From an uncultured Cardiobacterium sp. (GTDB taxonomy: Bacteria > Pseudomonadota > Gammaproteobacteria > Cardiobacteriales > Cardiobacteriaceae), in the NCBI RefSeq assembly GCF_938028825.1, contig NZ_CALIZP010000015.1, positions 1 through 44,194 on the forward strand: a DNA stretch of 44,194 bases, given 5' to 3'. The first letter of the stretch is position 1; each line of letters opens with the position of its first letter. Under the pieces are notes generated by a model. The model searched no databases and was not told the DNA's origin. It saw nothing but the letters and a program-made list of their open reading frames with translations. The position numbers and the translations under genes were made by a program. Below, piece by piece: positions 27,938-35,692 of the stretch.

Positions 27938-27964
27938 GTCGGCTATACACGACAAAGAGGCCCC

Positions 27965-28186
27965 GTGAACCGCGTAAAAATCCACCGGCAGGAAAAAGGA
28001 CTCTCGCAACAGGCGCTGGCGCAGGCGGTCAACGTCTCGCGCCAGACCATCAACCTGCTGGAAAACCAGGACTACAACCCGACGCTGGCGCTTGCCATCC
28101 GCATCGCCCGCGCACTGGACAGCGATTTGAACACCCTTTTCTGGGAAACCGACGACGGAGGAAACGACGATGAACCCGCTGCATAA
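27965..28186 (+). CDS. XRE-family transcriptional regulator
   Basis: 73 residues from a GTG start, preceded by AAAGAGG four bases upstream. The core is a Cro/CI helix-turn-helix: KIHRQEKGLSQQALAQAVNV followed by SRQTINLLENQDYNPTLALA, with an acidic tail. It belongs to the small YozG-like class of about 70 residues that usually regulate themselves and a neighbouring gene. The end overlaps the start of the membrane-protein gene by 17 bp, so the two are coupled. Earlier in-frame ATGs at 27863 and 27935 are upstream of, or within, the likely promoter. Confidence 0.88.
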   Translation: MNRVKIHRQEKGLSQQALAQAVNVSRQTINLLENQDYNPTLALAIRIARALDSDLNTLFWETDDGGNDDEPAA

Positions 28187-28733
28187 AGCCCTGTACCGCC
28201 ATTACTTCAATATCGACAGCGAACCCGATGAGCGGCAGGAACGCGTGATAAACGGTGAATTGGCGCGCTGCCTGATTTATCTTTTCTGGTTTGATTGGGC
28301 ATTACTGCTTATCACGACGGCGCATGACCGCCTGGAAGGGATCTTCATGAGCGCGATGACCGCTGTATTGCTGATCAATCTGACCTTTATCGGCGTATTT
28401 ACCCTGACCAATGAGAACTGTCAGGAATTGCAGGCGCAAGATCCCGATATTACCCTGGAAAACCTGCCGCAATATTTGCAGCGCCATAAAAAGTGGGCGA
28501 TTATCTTTGGCGCCTATATGTCATTACTGATGGTCTCCATTAATTTCAGGGAATTGGCATTTGCCACTTATTCATTACCCATTAACATTACTTTCTTATA
28601 TAGTTATGGACTGCTTATAGGGTTACTGGTGTATCGTCACGACAAGAAAAAAGCCCTGCGGATCATCGCCGCAAAACAGGCGGCAGCAAGCCATCCCGCC
28701 TTACCCGCACCGCAACCCGCCGGAGAAGCCTGA
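28170..28733 (+). CDS. Membrane protein coupled to the XRE regulator
   Basis: 187 residues with four likely membrane helices (ARCLIYLFWFDWALLLITTA, MSAMTAVLLINLTFIGVFTL, WAIIFGAYMSLLMVSIN and LPINITFLYSYGLLIGLLVY). A cytoplasmic basic and Ala/Pro-rich tail follows. The N-terminal SEPDERQERVINGELARC recalls the DER-x-ERI segment of small DUF2178/DUF3278-type membrane proteins that also sit next to tiny XRE regulators, but I cannot assign a family firmly. GGAGGAAACGACG precedes the ATG. Base composition is more AT-rich than the flanks. The regulated membrane-protein pair may sense envelope or small-molecule signals. This is inference. Confidence 0.8.
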   Translation: MNPLHKALYRHYFNIDSEPDERQERVINGELARCLIYLFWFDWALLLITTAHDRLEGIFMSAMTAVLLINLTFIGVFTLTNENCQELQAQDPDITLENLPQYLQRHKKWAIIFGAYMSLLMVSINFRELAFATYSLPINITFLYSYGLLIGLLVYRHDKKKALRIIAAKQAAASHPALPAPQPAGEA

Positions 28734-28866
28734 TGTTTTCACTACCGCAATACCTGGTGAATTGCCGCCGGAAAAGGCGTAATGCCGCCCCGGAAAACAC
28801 GCCGCGCCGTCGCGCATCCTGATGATGACGCCAACGGGCGGGGACGGACGAAAAACATCGCGACGC
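28734..28866. other. Short intergenic stretch before the his promoter
   Basis: I see no gene and no convincing terminator here. It contains a weak CGCC-GGAAAA-GGCG hairpin near 28770 without a T-run. Confidence 0.4.
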
Positions 28867-28896
28867 TTGCCTTTTCCCATCCATCCGTTGTAAAGT
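28867..28896 (+). promoter_or_regulatory. Candidate promoter of the his operon
   Basis: TTGCCT (28867-28872) and TAAAGT (28891-28896) with an 18-bp spacer. Transcription would start near 28903, about 24 bases before the leader peptide. The boxes match consensus only in part. Confidence 0.45.
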
Positions 28897-28926
28897 CCGC
28901 CGCGTCTTCATTTGGAAAACCTCATC

Positions 28927-28983
28927 ATGAACCGCACCATCCGCCAGCATCACCATCATCATCCTGAAACGCTTTCGGGCTGA
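28927..28983 (+). CDS. hisL: Histidine operon leader peptide
   Basis: An 18-codon frame, MNRTIRQHHHHHPETLSG, with five consecutive His codons. It sits directly upstream of overlapping hairpins and hisG. This is the classic his attenuator leader (E. coli hisL has seven His in a row). When charged tRNA-His is scarce, ribosomes should stall on the His run and let the antiterminator form. TTGGAAAACC upstream provides a modest ribosome site. It is too short for normal gene calling. Confidence 0.92.
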   Translation: MNRTIRQHHHHHPETLSG

Positions 28984-28994
28984 TGAACTGTCGT

Positions 28995-29074
28995 CCGGAA
29001 GCACAACTTCCGGGCCGGTGCGGATCAACTATACCTGCAAGCAAATCCCGGAAGTCCCGCTTCCGGGATTTTTT
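28995..29074 (+). promoter_or_regulatory. his attenuator (alternative hairpins and terminator)
   Basis: Segment 1 (CCGGAAG, 28995-29001) pairs with segment 2 (CTTCCGG, 29007-29013). Segment 2 extended by one G (CTTCCGGG, to 29014) can instead pair with segment 3 (CCCGGAAG, 29047-29054) as an antiterminator. Segment 3 can also pair with segment 4 as the terminator AATCCCGGAAG-TCCCG-CTTCCGGGATT followed by a T-run (29044-29074). The 8-bp complementarity of segments 2 and 3 is perfect. A further hairpin, CCTGAAA-CGC-TTTCGGG (28963-28979), overlaps the end of hisL. Together with the His codons this is full evidence for transcription attenuation. Confidence 0.9.
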
Positions 29075-29093
29075 ATACCCACAAGGAACCCCC

Positions 29094-29990
29094 ATGACCC
29101 AACCGCGATTACGCATCGCCCTGCAAAAGAAGGGCCGCCTCAGCAGCGATTCCGCCGAACTGCTGCGCCGCTGCGGCGTGAAAATCCACCTCGCCGAACA
29201 GAAACTGATCGCCTGCGCCGAGAACCTGCCCATTGACCTGCTGCGCGTGCGCGATGACGACATCCCCGGCCTCGTTTTCGCCGGTGTCGTTGACCTCGGC
29301 ATCGTCGGCGAAAACGTCCTCGAAGAAGAAGAACTGGCGCGGCGCAGCGAAGGCGAAGCCTGCAACTACACCCGCCTCTGCCGCCTCGACTTCGGCCACT
29401 GCCGCCTGTCGCTGGCCGTGCCGCAAGATGCCCCTTTCGACGGCCTCGCCGCGCTCAATGGCCGCACCATCGCCACTTCCTACCCGCACCTCTTGAAACA
29501 GGCACTGCACGCGCGTGGCGTCGCCTGCCGCACTATCCTGCTCAACGGCTCGGTGGAAGTCGCGCCGCGTGCCGGACTGGCCGACGCCATCTGCGACCTC
29601 GTTTCCAGCGGGGCGACCCTGGAAGCAAACGGTCTGCGCGAAGTCGAAGTCATCTACCGCTCGCAAGCCTGCCTCATCCAGCGCGCCGAGCCGCTTGTCC
29701 CGGAAAAACAGGCGCTGGTGGAGAAAATCCTCACCCGCATTCGCGGCGTGCAACAAGCCGCCGAATCCAAATACATCATGCTGCACGCGCCACGTGACCG
29801 CCTCGCCGCCATCACCCGCCTGCTGCCCGGCGTGGAAAACCCCACCATCCTGCCGCTCGCCGGCGCGGACGACAAAGTCGCGGTGCACGCCGTCAGCCAG
29901 GAAACCCTCTTTTGGGAAACCATGGAAGCCCTGCGCGGCGAAGGCGCGAGCTCCATCCTCGTCCTGCCCATCGAAAAAATGCTTGCCTGA
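29094..29990 (+). CDS. hisG: ATP phosphoribosyltransferase (long form)
   Basis: 298 residues, the hexameric long form with the C-terminal ACT-like regulatory domain (E. coli HisG has 299). It catalyses the first committed step, joining ATP and PRPP, and is usually inhibited by histidine. Conserved parts are LRIALQKKGRLSSDSAELLR, DIPGLVFAGVVDLGIVGENV, the PRPP loop NGSVEVAPRAGLADAICDLV and VEVIYRSQACLIQ. The ATG at 29094 has AAGGA seven bases upstream, right after the attenuator terminator. An open frame extends to 28983 but runs through the attenuator and is not coding. Confidence 0.97.
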   Translation: MTQPRLRIALQKKGRLSSDSAELLRRCGVKIHLAEQKLIACAENLPIDLLRVRDDDIPGLVFAGVVDLGIVGENVLEEEELARRSEGEACNYTRLCRLDFGHCRLSLAVPQDAPFDGLAALNGRTIATSYPHLLKQALHARGVACRTILLNGSVEVAPRAGLADAICDLVSSGATLEANGLREVEVIYRSQACLIQRAEPLVPEKQALVEKILTRIRGVQQAAESKYIMLHAPRDRLAAITRLLPGVENPTILPLAGADDKVAVHAVSQETLFWETMEALRGEGASSILVLPIEKMLA

Positions 29991-29999
29991 GGAGGCCCC

Positions 30000-31292
30000 A
30001 TGCAAACCCTGAACTGGAACGCACTCGATCCCGCCGCCCGCCGCGCCGCGCTGCGCCGTCCGGCGCAAACCATCGCCGCCGACATTGATGCCGCTGTCGC
30101 CGCCATCTTCGCCGAAGTTGAGGCCGCAGGCGACGCCGCCCTGCGCGCCCTTACCGCCAAATACGACCGCGTGCAGCGCGACGACCTGCGCATCAGCCCT
30201 GCAGAAATCGATGCCGCCGCCGCGCGTGTCCCTGCCGAACTCAAACAGGCACTCGCCACCGCCAAAGCCAACATCGAAACCTTCCACCGCGCGCAACTGC
30301 CGCCGCCCATGCTGGAAATCGAAACCCAACCCGGCGTGCGCTGCGCCCTCCTCAACCGCCCGCTGGAACGCATCGGCCTCTACATCCCCGGCGGTAGCGC
30401 GCCGCTTTTCTCCACCGTGCTCATGCTCGCCATCCCCGCCCGCCTCGCCGGCTGCCGCGACATCATCCTCTGCACCCCGCCGCCCGTCGCCGATGCCACC
30501 CTCTATGCCGCCCGCCTCTGCGGCGTCGAACACCTCTACGCCGTCGGCGGCGCGCAAGCCATCGCCGCCCTGACCCTGGGCACCGAAAGCATCGCGCCGG
30601 TGGACAAAATCTACGGCCCCGGCAACGCCTACGTGACCGCCGCCAAACGCCGCGCCCGCGCCCTCGGCACCGCCATCGACATGGAAGCGGGGCCCTCGGA
30701 AGTGCTGGTCATCGCCGACGATACCGCCAACCCGGACTACATCGCCAGCGACCTGCTTTCCCAGGCCGAACACGGCGCCGACAGCCAGGTCATCCTCGTC
30801 AGCCCCAGCGCCGAACTCATCGCCCGCACCGATGCCGCACTTGCCCGCCAGCTCGCCCGTCTGCCGCGCCGCGATACCGCTGCCGCAGCGCTCGCCCACA
30901 GCCGCGCCATCCTCGCCGCCGACCTGCAACAGGCCGTTGCCATCAGCAACGCCTACGCGCCGGAACACCTTATCGTGCAGACCGCCGACCCGCGCGCCCT
31001 CCTGCCCGCTATCGAAAATGCCGGCTCCATCTTCCTCGGCGCCTACAGCCCGGAAAGCATGGGCGACTACGCCAGCGGCACCAACCACGTCCTGCCCACC
31101 TACGGCCACAGCCGCAGCAGCTCCAGCCTCGGCATCGCCGACTTCATGAAACGCATGACCGTACAAGAACTCAGCGACGGCGGCTTCCGCGCCCTCGCCC
31201 CCGCCGTGATGACCCTCGCCGCCGCCGAACAACTGGACGCGCACCGCGAAGCTGTGCGCATCCGCCTCGAAACCACCGGAGACCAACCATGA
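30000..31292 (+). CDS. hisD: Histidinol dehydrogenase
   Basis: 430 residues (E. coli 434). A zinc and NAD-dependent enzyme that oxidises histidinol to histidine in the last two steps. Motifs are LERIGLYIPGGSAPLFSTVL, VDKIYGPGNAYVTAAKRRA, MEAGPSEVLVIADDTANPDY, the zinc-site region SQAEHGADSQVIL, and the catalytic YAPEHLIVQT. AGGAGG lies in the 9-bp gap after hisG. The end overlaps hisC by four bases (ATGA). Confidence 0.97.
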   Translation: MQTLNWNALDPAARRAALRRPAQTIAADIDAAVAAIFAEVEAAGDAALRALTAKYDRVQRDDLRISPAEIDAAAARVPAELKQALATAKANIETFHRAQLPPPMLEIETQPGVRCALLNRPLERIGLYIPGGSAPLFSTVLMLAIPARLAGCRDIILCTPPPVADATLYAARLCGVEHLYAVGGAQAIAALTLGTESIAPVDKIYGPGNAYVTAAKRRARALGTAIDMEAGPSEVLVIADDTANPDYIASDLLSQAEHGADSQVILVSPSAELIARTDAALARQLARLPRRDTAAAALAHSRAILAADLQQAVAISNAYAPEHLIVQTADPRALLPAIENAGSIFLGAYSPESMGDYASGTNHVLPTYGHSRSSSSLGIADFMKRMTVQELSDGGFRALAPAVMTLAAAEQLDAHREAVRIRLETTGDQP

Positions 31293-32341
31293 CTATCGCC
31301 GACCTCGCCCGTGCCAACATCCGCGCCCTCAGCCCCTACCAGTCCGCCCGCCGCCTCGGCGGTGCCGGCCACACCTGGCTGAACGCCAACGAAGCACCGG
31401 ACGCCCCCGCCCTGCACCTCAGCAAAAGCGACTACAACCGCTACCCCGAGCCGCAGCCCGCCGCCGTCATCAACGCCTATGCCGCCTACGCCGGCCTGAC
31501 CCCGGACAACGTACTGGTCAGCCGGGGCGGCGACGAAGCCATCGAACTGCTGCTGAAAACCTTCTGCGAACCCGGCGACGCAGTGCTGCACTGCCCGCCC
31601 ACCTACGGCATGTACGCCGTCAGCGCCGCCACCCTCGGCCTGCCGCAAAAAACCGTGCCGCTCACCGCCGCCTGGCAGCTCGACCTGCCCGCCATCGAAA
31701 AAGCACTGCCCGGCGTAAAAATCCTCTACATCTGCAACCCCAACAACCCCACCGGCACCCTGCTGCACCGCGCCGACCTGCTCGCCCTGCTGGAAATGAC
31801 CGCCGGACGCGCCATCGTCGCCGTGGACGAAGCCTACATCGAATACAGCCCCGCCGAGAGCCTCGTTGACGCCCTGCCCCACTACCCGCACCTCGCTATC
31901 ATCCGCACCCTGTCCAAAGCCTTCGCCCTCGCCGGCCTGCGCTGCGGCTTCACCCTCGCCAACCCCGAACTCATCGCCCTGCTGCAAAAAACCATCGCCC
32001 CCTACCCGATGCCCGGCCCGGTGGCCGACCTCGCCGCCCAAGCCCTGCAAACAGACGGCCTTGCTGCCATGCGCGCACGCGTCGCTGCCACCCTCTCCGA
32101 GCGGGAACACTTCGCCACCGCCCTGCGCGCCCTGCCTGCCGTCAAGCACGTCGAACCCAGCGGCGCCAACTTCCTGCTCATCCGCTGCCACGACGGCCCG
32201 CGCACCTTCGCTGCCCTCAGCGCCGCCGGCATCATCACCCGCAGCCAGCAGAACGCCCTCGGCCTCGCCGACCACATCCGCATCACCATCGGCAGCGCCG
32301 CTGAAATGGCAGAAACCCTGACCGTACTGAAACAATGCTAA
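31289..32341 (+). CDS. hisC: Histidinol-phosphate aminotransferase
   Basis: 350 residues of the fold-type I PLP family (E. coli 356). It transfers an amino group from glutamate to imidazole acetol-phosphate. Motifs are the N-terminal WLNANEAPDAP, LVSRGGDEAIELLLKTFC, YICNPNNPTGTLL, VDEAYIEYSP and the PLP-lysine site RTLSKAFALAGLRCGF. The start overlaps the hisD stop, and a 57-bp gap without a clear terminator leads to hisB. Confidence 0.97.
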   Translation: MTIADLARANIRALSPYQSARRLGGAGHTWLNANEAPDAPALHLSKSDYNRYPEPQPAAVINAYAAYAGLTPDNVLVSRGGDEAIELLLKTFCEPGDAVLHCPPTYGMYAVSAATLGLPQKTVPLTAAWQLDLPAIEKALPGVKILYICNPNNPTGTLLHRADLLALLEMTAGRAIVAVDEAYIEYSPAESLVDALPHYPHLAIIRTLSKAFALAGLRCGFTLANPELIALLQKTIAPYPMPGPVADLAAQALQTDGLAAMRARVAATLSEREHFATALRALPAVKHVEPSGANFLLIRCHDGPRTFAALSAAGIITRSQQNALGLADHIRITIGSAAEMAETLTVLKQC

Positions 32342-32398
32342 ACCGCCGCCAAGCGGGATAACCACGCGCTTTTCCAAAACCCAAACCAGGAACCCACC

Positions 32399-33490
32399 AT
32401 GCAACCCACCCTCTACATCGACCGTGACGGCACCCTCATCGACGAACCCCTGCCCAGCCGGCAAATCGACACCCTGGAAAAACTCGCCCTCGAACCCGGC
32501 GTCATCCCTGCCCTGCTCCAACTCCAGCCCCACTACCGCCTCGTCATGGTCAGCAACCAGGACGGCCTCGGCACGGAGAGCTTCCCCCGCGCCGACTTCG
32601 ACAAACCCCAGCAAAAACTGCTCGACATCCTCGCCAGCCAGGGCATCCACTTCGCTGCCATCTACATCTGCCCGCACCGCCCCGAAGACGGCTGCACCTG
32701 CCGCAAACCGCAGACCGGCCTGCTCGCCGACGACATCGCCGCCCAACGTTTCGATCCGGCGGACAGCTACACCATCGGCGACCGCGAAACCGACCTCGAA
32801 CTCGCGCACAACCTCGGCATCCGTGGCATCCACTACCACCGCAGCAACATGAACTGGACGCACATCGCCGAAAAACTCCTGCACAAAAACATCGCCGGCA
32901 ACCCCGCCGGGCGCGCGCCACGCCACGCCGTCGTCGAACGCAAAACGCGCGAAACCGACATCCGCGCCGAAGTATGGCTGGACGAAGCGGGCCTCAGCGA
33001 CATCCACACCGGCATCGGCTACTTCGACCACATGCTCGATCAAATCGCCACCCACGGCGGCTTCCGCCTGCACCTCACCTGCCACGGCGACCTGCACATC
33101 GACGACCACCACACCATCGAAGACAGCGCCCTCGCCCTCGGCCAGGCCCTGCGTGAAGCCCTCGGTGACAAACGCGGCCTCGCCCGCTTCGGCTTCATCC
33201 TGCCCATGGACGAAAGCCGCGCCCGCTGCGCCCTCGACCTCTCCGCCCGCCCCTACCTGCACTTCCGCGCCCGCTTCAAACGGCCCATGCTCGGCGCTTA
33301 CGGCACCGAAATGACCGAACACTTCTTCTACTCGCTGGCGCAAAGCCTCGGCGCCACCCTGCACCTCGAAACCACCGGCCGCAACGACCACCACAAAACC
33401 GAAAGCCTTTACAAAGCCTTTGGCCGCTGCCTGCGTCAGGCGCTGCGCATCGAAGACGACCGCCTGCCCAGCAGCAAAGGAACCCTATGA
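32399..33490 (+). CDS. hisB: Bifunctional histidinol-phosphatase / imidazoleglycerol-phosphate dehydratase
   Basis: 363 residues, the fused HisB typical of enteric-type gammaproteobacteria (E. coli 355). The N-terminal HAD phosphatase (1-165) has YIDRDGTLIDEP, VSNQDGLGTESFP, the zinc-binding ICPHRPEDGCTCRKPQ and YTIGDRETDLELA. The C-terminal IGP dehydratase (about 170-363) has GIGYFDHMLDQIATHGGF, HIDDHHTIEDSALALGQALR and TGRNDHHKTESLYKAFGR with the metal-binding histidines. AGGAA lies seven bases before the ATG. It is followed by hisH with an ATGA overlap. Confidence 0.97.
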   Translation: MQPTLYIDRDGTLIDEPLPSRQIDTLEKLALEPGVIPALLQLQPHYRLVMVSNQDGLGTESFPRADFDKPQQKLLDILASQGIHFAAIYICPHRPEDGCTCRKPQTGLLADDIAAQRFDPADSYTIGDRETDLELAHNLGIRGIHYHRSNMNWTHIAEKLLHKNIAGNPAGRAPRHAVVERKTRETDIRAEVWLDEAGLSDIHTGIGYFDHMLDQIATHGGFRLHLTCHGDLHIDDHHTIEDSALALGQALREALGDKRGLARFGFILPMDESRARCALDLSARPYLHFRARFKRPMLGAYGTEMTEHFFYSLAQSLGATLHLETTGRNDHHKTESLYKAFGRCLRQALRIEDDRLPSSKGTL

Positions 33491-34077
33491 ATACCCTCAT
33501 CATCGACACCGGCTGCGCCAACCTCGCCTCCTTGCACCACGCCCTAAAACGCCTGGGCATCCACGCCGACATCAGCGCCGAACCCGCCGCCATCGCCGCT
33601 GCCGACAAACTGCTCCTGCCGGGCGTTGGCACGGCGAGCGCCGCCATGGCCAGCCTCACCGCGCGCGGCCTCATCCCCGCTATCCAGCACGCGACCCAGC
33701 CGCTGCTCGGCATCTGCCTGGGTATGCAGCTCCTCACCGCGCATTCCGCCGAAGGCGACCTCGCCACCCTCGGCCTCATCCCCGGCGAGACCACACGCCT
33801 GCCCGCGCATGACCTGCCGCTGCCGCATATGGGCTGGAACCGCGTCCACGCCACGCCCGGCCACCCGCTCTTTGCCGACATCCCGCCAGACAGCCACTAC
33901 TACTTCGTGCACAGCTACGCCGTCCTCGAAAGCCCCGCCACCATCGCCACCTGCGACTACGGCGGCCCCTTCGCCGCTGCCCTCGCCCGGGACAACTACT
34001 ACGGCGTGCAATTCCACCCCGAACGCAGCGGCAGCGCCGGCGCCCGCCTACTCCATAACTTCATCCACAACACCTGA
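33487..34077 (+). CDS. hisH: Imidazole glycerol phosphate synthase, glutaminase subunit
   Basis: 196 residues, a class I glutamine amidotransferase that supplies ammonia to HisF. The nucleophile is in LGICLGMQLLTAHSAEG, the oxyanion region is LLPGVGTASAAM, and the catalytic His/Glu pair is in GVQFHPERSG. IDTGCANLASLHHALKRLG is the typical N-terminus. It overlaps the hisB end by four bases and is 5 bp from hisA. Confidence 0.97.
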   Translation: MNTLIIDTGCANLASLHHALKRLGIHADISAEPAAIAAADKLLLPGVGTASAAMASLTARGLIPAIQHATQPLLGICLGMQLLTAHSAEGDLATLGLIPGETTRLPAHDLPLPHMGWNRVHATPGHPLFADIPPDSHYYFVHSYAVLESPATIATCDYGGPFAAALARDNYYGVQFHPERSGSAGARLLHNFIHNT

Positions 34078-34082
34078 ACCCC

Positions 34083-34832
34083 ATGAACACCACCCCCATC
34101 ATCCCCGCCCTCGACCTCATCGACGGACAAATCGTTCGCCTCTACCAGGGCGACTACAGCCGCCAGACCGACTACAGCGCCGACCCCATCGCCCGCGCCC
34201 AGCAATACGCCGCCGAAGGTGCCGAACGCCTGCACCTCGTTGACCTCAGCGGCGCGCGCGACCCGGCGGCGCGGCAAACCGCGCTGATTACCCGCCTCAT
34301 CGCCGCCTGCCCGCTGCCGGTACAAATCGGCGGCGGCATCCGCAGCAGCGCCGACATCGACGCCCTGCTGACGGCAGGCGCGGCGCGCATCGTCATTGGC
34401 TCGCTCGCCGTCAAAGCGCCCGCCACCGTGCAAAACTGGCTCGCGACCTACGGCGGCGAGCGCCTCGTCCTCGCCCTTGACGTCCACCCCGGCGCTGACG
34501 GCCACTACTACGTCGCCCACAACGCCTGGCAGGAAGGCGGCCAGCAAACCCTCTCTGACCTCATCACCGCCTACCAGCCGCACGGTCTGCGCCACATCCT
34601 CTGTACCGACATCAGCCGCGACGGCACCCTGCAAGGCGCGAACACCGCGCTCTACCGCGAACTGCACGCCGCCTACCCAGAGCTCAACATCCAGGCCTCA
34701 GGCGGCATCGGCAGCCTCGACCACATCCGCGCCCTCGACGGCAGCGGCGTTACCGGCATCATCACCGGCCGCGCCCTGCTTGATGGCCGCATCACCCTGA
34801 AGGAGGCACTCACATGCTGGCCAAACGCATAA
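34083..34832 (+). CDS. hisA: ProFAR isomerase
   Basis: 249 residues, a TIM barrel that opens the ribose ring of ProFAR to PRFAR. It begins IIPALDLIDGQIVRLYQGDY with the catalytic Asp in ALDL. LQIGGGIRSSADIDALL-type sequence binds phosphate (seen as VQIGGGIRSS), and LALDVHPGADG, TDISRDGTLQGAN and ASGGIGSLDH follow. It differs from HisF by the ALDL and ISRDG patterns. Its last 19 bases overlap the hisF start, which gives tight coupling. Confidence 0.96.
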   Translation: MNTTPIIPALDLIDGQIVRLYQGDYSRQTDYSADPIARAQQYAAEGAERLHLVDLSGARDPAARQTALITRLIAACPLPVQIGGGIRSSADIDALLTAGAARIVIGSLAVKAPATVQNWLATYGGERLVLALDVHPGADGHYYVAHNAWQEGGQQTLSDLITAYQPHGLRHILCTDISRDGTLQGANTALYRELHAAYPELNIQASGGIGSLDHIRALDGSGVTGIITGRALLDGRITLKEALTCWPNA

Positions 34833-35587
34833 TCCCCTGCCTGGACGTCCGCGACGGCCAAGTCGTCAAAGGCGTGCAATTCCGCGACCACGAAACCATC
34901 GGCGACATCCTGCCGCTGGCCGCGCGCTACGCCGCCGAAGGCGCCGACGAACTCGTCTTCTACGACATCACCGCCTCCACCCAGCGCCGCAGCGTCGACA
35001 AACACTGGGTGCGCCGCGTCAGCGAAACCCTCGACATCCCCTTCTGCGTCGCCGGCGGCATCGACAGCGTCGCCACCGCTGCCGCCCTCTTCGCCGACGG
35101 TGCCGACAAAATCTCGGTGAATAGCCCGGCGCTGGCGCGGCCGGAACTCATCAACGAACTCGCCGAACGCTTCGGCGTGCAGGCCGTCGTCGTCGGCATC
35201 GACAGCTGGCACGACGCGGAAAGCGGCGAATACCGCGTATATCAATACACCGGCGACGCTGCCCACAGCCGCAGCAGCGGCCGCCTGCTGCTCGACTGGG
35301 TGGAAGAAGTGCAGCGGCGCGGCGCCGGGGAAATCGTCCTCAACATGATGAACCGCGACGGCGTGCGCCAAGGCTACGACCTCGGCCAACTCAAATACGT
35401 GCGCGCCGCCTGCCGCGTGCCGCTCATCGCCTCAGGCGGCGCCGGTGCCAGAGAACACTTCCGCGACGCCTTTTTGGACGCCAACGTCGATGGCGCGCTC
35501 GCCGCCAGCGTTTTCCACAAAAACACCATCAACATCGGCGAGCTGAAACACTATCTGGCGGCGGCGGGTATCGAAGTCCGCCACTGA
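34814..35587 (+). CDS. hisF: Imidazole glycerol phosphate synthase, cyclase subunit
   Basis: 257 residues, a TIM barrel that uses ammonia from HisH to form imidazole glycerol phosphate and AICAR. Motifs are RIIPCLDVRDGQVVKGVQF (catalytic Asp), ITASTQRRS, PFCVAGGIDSV, GADKISVNSPAL, VVVGIDSW, LNMMNRDGVRQGYDL and LIASGGAGAREHFRDAF. AAGGAGG lies just before the ATG, inside hisA. It is the last gene of this his cluster. The expected hisI(E) does not follow. Confidence 0.97.
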   Translation: MLAKRIIPCLDVRDGQVVKGVQFRDHETIGDILPLAARYAAEGADELVFYDITASTQRRSVDKHWVRRVSETLDIPFCVAGGIDSVATAAALFADGADKISVNSPALARPELINELAERFGVQAVVVGIDSWHDAESGEYRVYQYTGDAAHSRSSGRLLLDWVEEVQRRGAGEIVLNMMNRDGVRQGYDLGQLKYVRAACRVPLIASGGAGAREHFRDAFLDANVDGALAASVFHKNTINIGELKHYLAAAGIEVRH

Positions 35588-35643
35588 AACGCGCAATGCG
35601 CCGCCAGACGGCGATTGGACACCTTCCCGGCGACAGCCCGCAA

Positions 35644-35669
35644 AAAAGCCACCCTTGCGGGTGGCTTTT
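35644..35669. terminator. Bidirectional terminator between hisF and the adhesin gene
   Basis: AAAAGCCACCC-TTGC-GGGTGGCTTTT is a perfect 11-bp stem. The A-run and T-run lie on both sides, so it can end the his operon on the plus strand and the adhesin transcript (stop at 35693) on the minus strand. Confidence 0.92.
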
Positions 35670-35692
35670 GTCGTTGTACCACTGGCACGTTA

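Noticed and set aside
28782..29028. Short frames on both strands around the his leader
   Set aside because: They overlap the promoter, hisL and attenuator, which explain this DNA better.
28983..29093. Upstream extension of hisG
   Set aside because: The frame runs through the attenuator hairpins and is not conserved. The start at 29094 has its own ribosome site.
29109..33394. Very long minus-strand open frames opposite hisG-hisD-hisC-hisB
   Set aside because: They mirror well-conserved his genes, show low-complexity Gly/Val/Ala-rich translation and lack ribosome sites. They are shadows of GC-rich coding.
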